Origin: Rhizophagus clarus
Lineage: Eukaryota; Glomeromycota; Glomeromycetes; Glomerales; Glomeraceae
DNA: 64,000 nt
Assembly: GCA_015698045.1 (NCBI GenBank)
Contig: BLAL01000302.1
Location: forward strand, 248,001 to 312,000
Direction of reading: 5' to 3'
In this document: piece by piece, positions 55,565-64,000 of the stretch
How positions within the stretch are numbered: the stretch's first letter is position 1
Layout of the letters: each line of letters starts with the position of its first letter
Made by a program: the position numbers and the translations under genes
The notes under the pieces: model-generated
Databases searched by the model: none
Told to the model about the DNA's origin: nothing
The model's input: only the letters and a program-made list of their open reading frames with translations

Positions 55565-56746
55565 TTATGAAAAATGTTGATGAAAGATTAAGTTTCTTTT
55601 AGCCTGCCCAGTTCTTCTTAATACATCATCTGACATATAATTATCATCATCATTATCATCACCTTCTTCTGTATCATCTGTACCATCATTAAAGTTAGTT
55701 TCCCAAATATCCATATTTATTTCTAAAAAGTTATGCAAAATTATAGCACAACATGTGAATAAAACTCCCATTTTAACTGTTTTTATGTCAAGATCCCTTA
55801 ACATCCTAAATCTTGCCTTTAGTCTTCCAAAGGCATTTTCTACTACAACTCTGTGATGTGAATGAAATCTGTTAAATTCTTTATATTTTCGAGTACTTGG
55901 GTCCTTGAAAGGTGGAATTAAAAAAGGAGAAATAGGGTAGGCTGAATCACCTAAAAGATAATCATCACCTTGGATAAGATGAGAATAATTTTTATAAAAA
56001 GAAGAATTTCTGAACACTCGAGCATCATGTACTGAGCCTGGCCAGCCTATATCAAAATTAGTAAAAATACCTTTGTCATTTACAATACCCTGACAGTGAA
56101 TAGCATAACGTTTTTTTCTGGTAAAGTAAACTTCTGGATCTTTACTTGGAGCATTTCTCATAGGAATATAGGTTCCATCAACTGCTCCAATTACATTCTT
56201 AAGTCCTCCTAAACTTTCAAATCCTTCATGAACTCTTTGACGCTCCTCTGATGTAGGCCATTTAACAAAATTTTTTTTCTTTGATATAATAGCTTGAATA
56301 ACTCGTTTAGTATAGAGAATTACCGTTCCTTCTCCTATTCCAAATCTTGAGCAAACCTCAAACAAACTTCCAGTGGATCCAAGTCGGAAGAGAAATACAG
56401 CTAACTGTAATTCAACACAAGCTTGAGGTTTACTTCCTTGTGATGAAAATACTGGATGTGATCGTATAAAATTAGTTAATTGTTGAAAATGATGTGGAAG
56501 CATTCTCAAAATTCTTTTAAATCGAACAGAATCATAAAAGGGAAGAACATTTTGCCACCAGTCTTTTGATTTTACTACATTATATAATCTTGGTCTTAAA
56601 TAACGTGCATTCAATCGTCTTATCAAAGCAGCTTGTAAAATATTATTATCTTCTTCTTCACTTGAAGTTCCTTCTTCTTCTTCTTGTTCCTCTTCCAAAA
56701 ACATTTGTAACCACAGTACATTATAAGTTCTTTCTTTAATATTCAT
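55565..56746 (-). CDS. PIF/Harbinger DDE transposase (HARBI1-like nuclease)
   Basis: 393 residues from the ATG at 56746 (MNIKERTYNVLWLQMFLEEE). The frame stays open 55 codons further up to 56911, but that part is hydrophobic and low in family character, so I prefer the inner start. An HTH-like segment (SLFEVCSRFGIGEGTVILYT) precedes the nuclease. Catalytic residues are D190 (GAVDGTYIP), D267 (LLGDSAYP) and E303 (VENAFGRLK), and a DIGWPGSVHDARVF block lies between the two aspartates. These are the DDE_4/HARBI1 hallmarks. The C-terminus is acidic. No stops or missing catalytic residues, so it may be active. Confidence 0.93.
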   Translation of the reverse strand: MNIKERTYNVLWLQMFLEEEQEEEEGTSSEEEDNNILQAALIRRLNARYLRPRLYNVVKSKDWWQNVLPFYDSVRFKRILRMLPHHFQQLTNFIRSHPVFSSQGSKPQACVELQLAVFLFRLGSTGSLFEVCSRFGIGEGTVILYTKRVIQAIISKKKNFVKWPTSEERQRVHEGFESLGGLKNVIGAVDGTYIPMRNAPSKDPEVYFTRKKRYAIHCQGIVNDKGIFTNFDIGWPGSVHDARVFRNSSFYKNYSHLIQGDDYLLGDSAYPISPFLIPPFKDPSTRKYKEFNRFHSHHRVVVENAFGRLKARFRMLRDLDIKTVKMGVLFTCCAIILHNFLEINMDIWETNFNDGTDDTEEGDDNDDDNYMSDDVLRRTGQAKRNLIFHQHFS

Positions 56747-57000
56747 ATTGTAATGTAAAAGGAATGTTATGTAAAAGAAATGAACGACGCGTAAAAGAAA
56801 TGACGCGTGTAAAAGAAATGGCATGTAAAAGAAAAGGAATGTAAAGGAAATGAAGAGTTGCGAAAGCAAATCATAATTATTATACATAGTATAACCGATC
56901 CGATCAATCAAAAATTGTGCTCAATTGTAACTACAATCTGATTGGTTATACATTTTTTCGGTCAATCCGATCCGATCTAGAATTGAACAGGGCTAGTAGT

Positions 57001-57280
57001 ACAAACAACCTAATTTCTTTCATCTCATTTCGACACCATATGCGCACCCCGTAAATTTAAAGCCATTGAGCATGCAAAAATACGCATACTATTGTAAACG
57101 TACAATTTCCATTATAAGCTAAATCATATAAAGAGTTAAACAAACAACCTAATTTCTTTTATCGCCATATGCGCACGTATGTAAAAATAGGCATACCGTA
57201 GTAAACGTTACAATTTCTATTATTAAATCTTTTATAGAAAATATGCTAAATCATATAAAGAAAAACAATAATCATAATTT
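57001..57280 (+). repeat. Tandem duplication, about 139-bp unit
   Basis: ACAAACAACCTAATTTCTTT occurs at 57001 and again at 57140, each followed by CCATATGCGCAC, a block with GCATAC, GTAAACGT, ACAATTTC and GCTAAATCATATAAAG. The second copy has a short insertion. It lies between the transposon end and the promoter of the first membrane-protein gene. Confidence 0.75.
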
Positions 57281-57705
57281 AAATAATAGATAACCTAATA
57301 TTTTTAATATTAATAATAACCAGTTAAAATGAAATTCATTTACACGTTCGAAATCGTAATAGCCAATAAAAATTGAAATTAATTTACACGTTTTTAATTC
57401 TATATATTAATTAATTCTTAGTATTTTTAATACAAAGAGTTCACTCGCTGCGTGACAATAAATAAAACAATACTAATGACCAATCAAAACCAAAATCTAA
57501 TAACGTGATTGTGATTGATTATCCTAATCGCGAATTTAATTATAAGTCTATGGTCAAAACATTATTCCATCGGTTCTTCTTCAGTTAATTGTTAATTGAA
57601 CTGAATAATATTTAAAGACTTCGTTTTCCCCCTTGACATGTATTAGAAACAAAATTTCCTCCTCGTTATTAAGAATCAAACTTTTCTTTTTATCCGTATT
57701 AGAAA

Positions 57706-59386
57706 ATGCTGCGCGATTTAGTGAAAAAACCACAAAAAGATGAACATAATATTATTTGGTATCTTAGAATTATCGTTATCATATTGTTTTTGATAATTCT
57801 AATAGGATCCTTTGCGGTGATGAATATTAGGATGGCTAAAGAAAATCCAACAATTAGCACAACTTTCTCATCAGTGGATGCCGTCCTAACGCCATCAATT
57901 TACCTATCATTCGCTTATATTTTTAATATTTCTTGTTGGATATATTACGATTACAAAGGAAGTAAGTTTGAATTATTTAACCATTTAATGTTTTATTTTA
58001 ATTCCAGATAGGATTATATGCATAATTGACTCAAAATATTTTAAAAGTAAATGAAACCAGTTGTAACGAATATGTCACACAGCCAAAATTTACCGGTGAC
58101 AAAGATTATCCTTATGGTGGAATCTTTACACCAAAAGGAATCAAATTGACAAGATACAATGATATCGGACCGTATTTCGTTTACCTTAAAGTAAACATAA
58201 CGGATCCTACATTTAGTAATTTAACCGAATCGTTTTTTAGGATGAATTTATATGATTCAGGTTTGTAAAAAAGATTTTTATTATATTTTACTTTTTGATT
58301 ATAATTATACGTTTGTTTACTATATATAATTAAATAGAAAATGACTATGATATACATGATATTGTGAGTATGAATAACATGAAAAATGAATCAATTTCTC
58401 CATTTGAGGAATCACTTTTTTATTTGAATAAATATACATTAACAGGAGGTTATGTAAGTATTTATAATAGAAATAAAATCGGTAATTATACTTATCAGTT
58501 ATTAAAAAATCATTAGTTATATAAATTAGGATTCTCTAGAAAAATTAGAGAAATTCTAGGTCAACCAGCCTTGTCTTACATTGGCTTACCATCGAATTAT
58601 AACCCGAAACCTTACATTGAATCAAGTATACGTAAGAATCTTACAAGGGGGGATTACTAATCTTATTTTAAATACTTATGTTATATTAATTATAGAAGGT
58701 GTCCCAGCAGCAACTTTAGACGAGACTCATTTAAAAGTACGCATTAGCCCACGGGACTTTATTATAGATGATGAACAAGAACAAAGGTAAAAAAAAGCAT
58801 GCATAAATTAAATACTTACCCAGTCACTCATGAGTTAAGTTATAACTAACAATTTTTTTTGAACATACGATATATTACTATAATAAAGGAGCGATACTGT
58901 AAGTTAAATATATTGCGGTAGTAACATATTTATCATTCCCAAATGATCATCATGTTCACGTATAAATTTGGAATTTTATAGATTATAAGCGCATTAGGTA
59001 TTGTTGCCGCTTATTACAGTTCGATTGTCTTTATTTACGTCTTTTTATTCGGTAAGTTTTTTCTTTTTTCTTTGAATCAAATTATCTTGTGATATAATTT
59101 ATTCATTCAAGAAAAAATTTTAGGAGTTGAATCAATGAAGCCGTGGGGTTATATTCACAGTGGATGCTGTGGATTGTTACCAACATTCAACGAAGAAAGT
59201 GAACAACCTGAGCCAAGTGAACATGAAGTACCTGATACGATGAGTATAGATAAAAGAGTTAGAGAATTGGAAGAACTCATAAATTGCCTCATTACTGACA
59301 CCAGGAAGAGTCGCAGAATTAATCGCTGCAATAGCAACGACAGTAACAGCCTCAACAGCGACAACACCAACGATGATAGCCAATAA
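57706..59386 (+). CDS. Two-membrane-span ectodomain protein, copy 1, function unknown
   Basis: Eight exons: 57706-57961, 58048-58260, 58338-58453, 58517-58631, 58696-58786, 58889-58898, 58982-59051, 59124-59386; 377 residues in frame. The sixth exon is only 10 bases. A short basic cytoplasmic N-terminus precedes a first membrane span (about residues 17-39). The ectodomain of ~220 residues has sequons (NETS, NITD, NLTE, NESI) and the blocks YPYGGIFTPKGIKLTRY, DIGPYFVYLKVN, FFRMNLYDS and DETHLKVRISPRDF. The second span is LGIVAAYYSSIVFIYVFLFG (about 271-290). A cytoplasmic tail has MKPWGYIHSGCCG, a short coiled coil (KRVRELEELINCLI) and an S/N-rich end. I recognise no named family; similar hypothetical proteins may be lineage-specific. 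Two spans around a glycosylated loop recall channel or receptor architecture, but this is only topology. Confidence 0.88.
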
Positions 59387-62300
59387 AAGAACACAAAAAT
59401 ATATGATTTGTATTATTCTCGATGTAAATACTTAAATAAATTTATTATTATTAAAAATATTATTTGTACAAACGACAATGTTTATTAAAAATTTCTTGTG
59501 GCGATTTTCCCGTAAAATCATTAATTGTGATATTATATTGCAGAATTGTGATATAAAAAAAGCAATATACAATACGTGAATGTCTGCTTTGATTAAAATT
59601 ATAATTAGTCATAAAATTTTAATTGCTACTTTATTTAATACCATGGCAATTTTGAAAATTTTATAGCTTTGAATCATACACATTTTTCTTTTAAGTAGAG
59701 ATATTTTACATTCTCAACCATATGTTAATAATTATTGTATATAAGATAATTGCAGTAGTTGGAATTATTTTAATTTCATTATACATAATTATATGGTGAC
59801 AGTTTAAATTTCGTAGTAATCATTTTCAAATAAAAATTTACAAATTTATTTCGTAAATTACTCATACATTGATAAAATAACGGAATTATATTATAAAATA
59901 CATCAATTTATGGAAATAGAAAGTTAAATTTATATTCTTTTTACTAATAACATATAAATGAAAAATATATTTCTGAAAGGTTAAATTAACGTCGGTTATA
60001 TGGATATACTCCTAAATAGTGCAGTTTAAATTTCAAAATCGAATCCAATTCTACACATTATCTTATCTTCTTTCATCTCTTTGTCATCTTCTTCTTTCCT
60101 CATTTCTCCATTATTTTCTCCTTCATTTTCTAAGAATGTTTTATGAGATCATCTGTCTCTCTTATTTAGTTTCTCAAAATACCAGAATATACTTTAATAC
60201 AATCCAAGTAGTAACTAATAAAGCTAATCAAAGAAAGTAAAAAGAGTACATTAACGCTTATGAAATCTGCGATAATATCAATATAAACATGATATTTAAA
60301 CGTCGTCTTATCATAAACATTTTGAAATTTCTTAATATAAATTTTTAAATTTTTTTTGTTTTTTTTTCATTTTGTTTATGTTCATAAAACCATATAAATT
60401 GCGATGAATAATATAAATTATGACCGCTACTCATTTCGGGACATCGTTGAGTTTACTTTCTTAATTTAAAGTTTTAAATATGGTGTAATACAAGTATACA
60501 ACTAAAGATGTATGAAGCGCCATAATGATCAAAAATCTGGTAGATGAACTATTATAGTAATTTAACAAATAATAATGTTCATTATTGGTTGGTTATTTTA
60601 TCATTGCCGATTGTGACAGTATTGTGACTCTAATCGCTGGTAGGTCTCTTTAGCCTTACTATTATTGAGAAATGCTCAATATTCTATAATTAAGAACCAA
60701 TTATTTGGTTAAGGTGTGAAGAATTTTTTTTTTCATTAAAATATATTTCCATCGCTTTAAATTTTTCTTAATCCTCTTTAATCCATTCTATGATTAGTAA
60801 GATTATCATCAAATACTATTGGTCAAATAATATATCTATTGCTTTATTAGTCCTACTTAGAAGAAAAGCGATTTAATAAAGAAATTGTTAGTATAAAATA
60901 TAGATCAGAAAATATATAAATTCGGGTTTTATCTGGGGTCTAAACCCCCAACTTTTGATTAAGTACGGCGTTTCATAAAGATGGTTAACGCCGATCGGTC
61001 CGTCTTATCCGGTCTCGTTAATTTTGGCCAATTTTATAATTCTGGCCAGAATTATAAATGAGTGTGTCGGCGCGTGATATGGTTAACTATATTTTACACG
61101 AACTGTAATTCTGGACATAGTTTTGACCCAGAATCACGCAAAAGGCAAAAAGAGACAGGTCCGATCGGGCGTTCTACAGGTCCCAAGACCGACCGATCTA
61201 AGACACGAACCGGACGGACTTTTGACCTTCTTTAGGTACAATTTGACGAACCATAAAACCTGAGAATTCTTCTTGTGTACCGAAACAAAAGAGTATAATA
61301 AAGATATAAAGATAATAAAGAAATAGAACATCCTTAATCTTAATGGAATAAAAGGAAAAAATGCAACTATTGAATATGATAACAAAAAAAAAAAAAAGGG
61401 GTGAAAAGAAAAATACTGATTAAAAAATCGAGCGTCTCGAATTTGGAGAAAAGATTGATATGGGATTCCATGTCTAATTATGGTTAAGCTATCTTCCTCT
61501 TAAATAATCCTTTTGTTCCTGATGATTCATAAATAATTATGTTGCATGGGTCACACCACCACAAGATTTCATTAGAAATTTTTTGCGTTCTAGTTTTGCG
61601 CTACGACAAATTTGCGAAATGTAACAAATTTTTTTTTTTTTTTTTTTTTAATAATGATTTAGCTTTAAAATAATACTTCCTTTAATCAAATAAAATTAGC
61701 GGAACATTTTGGACAAAACGTGTAATGAAAGAACCAATCATGAATCGACTCATCTTTCAACAGATGGACACTTTTGTGTGACCTTCGAACAAGGAGATGC
61801 TCATCTCTTTTATATCTTTTGTGTTTTGAGACGTTGTCTTTAAATTCTTGCTAAAGAAATCTCTTCAGGATATCATTTCACAAGATATATTATTAATTAT
61901 GTCCAAATTCACAATGTCGTCCTAAATTTCATTAAAATTTAATAAGTAGCCGCATTTAGTACAACATTATCCGTCTAAGAAAGATCATCTAATTTTGACA
62001 AAAATGAACCCTGCTGATCGAGCGTTAATGACCAATCAAATAATAAATGATTGATGGTCATACCATTTAGTTATAAGAACTGAATCCTCAAATTTCACAA
62101 TTAAGAATTAACATGAATGATTTATTATTATATGTATATGAATGATGTTGCAAACTATCTTATAAATCTTTAGGTGGGTTGAGATACTCGGCAAATTTTG
62201 TTGCCGAGTACATGATTACTGATCTTCAAAAAAAAAAATGTATAATTAATATGTGATTGTTCAGACAAAAATAATCATTCGTAACAATTGTAATAAATTT

Positions 62301-62641
62301 TTATGCATTTCACAGTATTTGTGAATTTTCATTGTAACCATTTAAATATCATTACATTGCATATTTATTACGAGATTGACTAAACATCCTGTTTATCCTG
62401 TTTGATCGTATGCATAGTTCGATTTTACGATAACCACTTGATCTCGAACGTTAATTTAATTACGTTTTTGATTGGTTATTCGATGAATTAAAGTGTTAAT
62501 TTCGAATTTTATTATAACTCCAGATTTAGTATCCAAATCAAACCTAAAATCAACTAAATAATTTAAATATGACAACTTTGAATATTTTAAGGTCATTGAT
62601 TTCCACTCGTGTTAAAAACAAACCAAGTGAAAAAAAACAAG
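59387..62641. other. 3.3-kb spacer between the tandem membrane-protein genes
   Basis: No gene supported. Frames at 60019-60240 and 61134-61385 lack family features. A GC-richer patch at 60985-61230 contains a perfect 26-bp palindrome at 61033-61058 and an imperfect inverted pair (around 60988 and 61150). A poly-T run is at 61628-61649. The last ~600 bases include a CCAAT-type sequence (AATGACCAATCAAA at about 62029) also found upstream of copy 1. Confidence 0.45.
60985..61230. repeat. Inverted-repeat patch, possible small mobile-element relic
   Basis: GC-richer than its surroundings. AACGCCGATCGGTCC (about 60988) is matched in reverse complement by GGTCCGATCGGGCGTT (about 61159), with a perfect 26-bp palindrome centred on CTGGCCAG at 61033-61058 between them. 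No coding capacity. No target duplication identified. Confidence 0.4.
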
Positions 62642-64000
62642 ATGATTCGTGACTTAATAAGAAAACCTAAAAAAGCTGAACATGAATCTATATGGCAGCT
62701 TAGACGAGCTGTTATTATTATATTTCTAATGGTCTTAATAGGGTCCTTTGTGATAATGTGTGTTAGGATGGCTAAAGAAAATCCAACAATAAGCACCACT
62801 TTTACATTAATAAATAAAGTTCTTGCACCATCAATTTATTTATCTTTTGCTTATAATTTTAATATCTCTTGTTGGATATATTACGATTATAAAGGAAGTA
62901 AGTTATTATCATCTTTGTGATTTAACATTACGTGCTGTACTGTATAACGGTATAACCGACTCGAAATATTTCAAAAGCAAACAAAACCAGCTGCGATGAA
63001 TATATAGAACAGCCAGAAAGTACAGGTGATAGTGATTATCCTTATGGCGGAACCTTTTCACCGAAAGGAATCGAATTGACAAGATATGATGATATTGGCC
63101 CGTATTTTGTCTTTCTTCTTATAAACATAACGGATCCTACATTTAGCAATTTAACTGAATCGTTTTTTAGGATGAATTTATATGATTCAGGTTCTTTTTA
63201 TGTTTAAAGTAATCTTTTTCATGTTTTTTTTTTTTTATATTTTAATTTTTTTTTTTATTATGTCAATAAATAATAGATGATTATGATATAACTGATATTG
63301 AGAAAATGAATAACAAAGAAAACGGATCTCAAATTTCTCCATTTGAAGAATCACTTTATTACTTAAACAAATACACTTTGACAGGAGGTTATGTATGTAA
63401 TGTATACTTTGAAATTTTGCAATCATAAATATTAAAATACATTATTAAAAATAATAATAGCTCTATAAGTTAGGATTCTCCAGAAAAGTTCGAAAAGTTT
63501 TCGATCAACCAACTCTGTCTTATATAGGCTTCCCATCAAGATACCTTCTAAAACCTTACATTGAGTCAAACATACGTAAGAAATTAAGAATATTTTATTT
63601 AATCATATATGCATTTAAATACTGATATTAATTAATTAATCATAGAGGGTGTCCCGGCGGCAACCTTGGACGAGACTCATTTAAAATTACGTATTAGTCC
63701 ACGAGATTTTATTATAGCAGAAGAACAAGAACAAAGGTAAATTCATAAATTAATACTCAGTTACTCACTTATGAGTTAAAGCTAACATTTATTCCCATGT
63801 ATGATTAGGAACGATACTGTAAGTTAAATGAAACATTTTTTTTTTTCGCAATTATAACGCTGCGTGTAATAATCAAATTCATGAAATTTAATAGCTTATA
63901 GGTGCATTAGGAATTATTGCTGCTTTTTATAGTTCGGTTGTTTTTATTTACGTCTTTTTGTTTGGTAAGTTTTTTGTTTTATTTGAATTAAATCATTGCA
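62642..64000 (+). CDS. Two-membrane-span ectodomain protein, copy 2 (cut by window end)
   Basis: Seven exons are visible: 62642-62897, 62978-63190, 63277-63392, 63461-63575, 63646-63736, 63809-63818, 63895-63964. Their lengths (256, 213, 116, 115, 91, 10, 70) equal those of copy 1 exactly, and splice phases agree. The last exon lies beyond the window. The protein follows copy 1 closely: NPTISTTF and SIYLSFAYNFNISCWIYYDY near the first span, YPYGG, TDPTFSNLTESFFRMNLYDS, ISPFEESL, GVPAATLDETHLK, then the second span LGIIAAFYSSVVFIYVFLFG. Cysteine and sequon positions are kept (NKTS, NITD, NLTE). The frame is open throughout, so it is a live duplicate rather than a relic as far as can be seen. 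Confidence 0.87.

Larger units (their letters stand above)
54127..56994. mobile_element. PIF/Harbinger DNA transposon, apparently complete (2,868 bp)
   Basis: Terminal inverted repeats begin AGCCCTGTTCAATTCTAG at 54127 and, reversed, end at 56994. The first 21 bases are identical, and about 33 of 36 bases match overall. AGT flanks both ends (54124-54126 and 56995-56997), consistent with a 3-bp target duplication; because of local symmetry a 2-bp TA duplication with GCCCTG ends is equally possible. Inside are two convergent frames with no stop or frameshift: a Myb/SANT-like accessory protein and a DDE transposase, the standard two-gene content of this superfamily. Intact ends and genes suggest recent insertion and possible autonomy. 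Confidence 0.93.

Noticed and set aside
55565..56911. Longer transposase start at 56911
   Set aside because: The extra 55 residues are hydrophobic and unlike the family; the ATG at 56746 gives a normal Harbinger transposase length.
59155..59394. Minus-strand leucine/serine-rich frames
   Set aside because: They are antisense to the last exon of the membrane-protein gene.

Overview
The window looks like nuclear DNA of an arbuscular-mycorrhizal fungus of the Rhizophagus type (Glomeromycotina). This is inferred, not searched. The reasons are very AT-rich DNA, genes cut by many short introns (about 50-110 bases, GT..AG), eukaryotic housekeeping proteins of fungal type, a decayed tyrosine-kinase-like gene and a decayed LINE-type ORF1 of kinds I associate with this lineage, an Argonaute gene, and a lineage-restricted two-membrane-span family.

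Layout. 1-2.4 kb: decayed LINE ORF1-like relic. 3.7-5.4 kb (+): RWD/RBR ubiquitin ligase (RNF14-like). 5.9-8.5 kb (-): MPP10 of the U3 snoRNP. 9.4-11.6 kb (-): Q/S/N-rich coiled-coil protein of unknown role. 12.5-13.1 kb (-): small acidic/basic protein (DUF3245-like). 13.8-16.7 kb (+): SNM1/PSO2 cross-link repair nuclease. 16.9 kb: tRNA-Thr(AGT) with a 10-base intron. 17.5-18.6 kb: kinase pseudogene. 18.7-23.1 kb: no gene seen. 23.1-25.0 kb (-): TRF/Tbf1-like telomere-repeat binding protein. 25-30.3 kb: gene-poor, with coding relics. 30.3-32.7 kb (-): VMS1/ANKZF1. 34.3-35.6 kb (-): Swi3/Csm3/TIPIN, divergent from 35.9-41.7 kb (+): PRP16/DHX38. 42.1-42.9 kb (-): rhodanese. 43.3-49.2 kb (-): DHX29-like helicase. 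A 25-bp minisatellite lies between it and 50.0-53.4 kb (+): Argonaute with an intact catalytic tetrad. 54.1-57.0 kb: apparently complete PIF/Harbinger DNA transposon. 57.7-59.4 kb (+) and 62.6 kb-end (+): two tandem copies of a two-membrane-span ectodomain protein whose exon sizes are identical, including a 10-base microexon.

Functionally the core genes cover RNA and translation (MPP10, PRP16, DHX29, VMS1), genome maintenance (PSO2, Swi3, TRF-like) and small-RNA silencing (AGO). There are no operons; each gene appears to have its own promoter. The least explained items are the tandem membrane-protein pair and the Q-rich protein.
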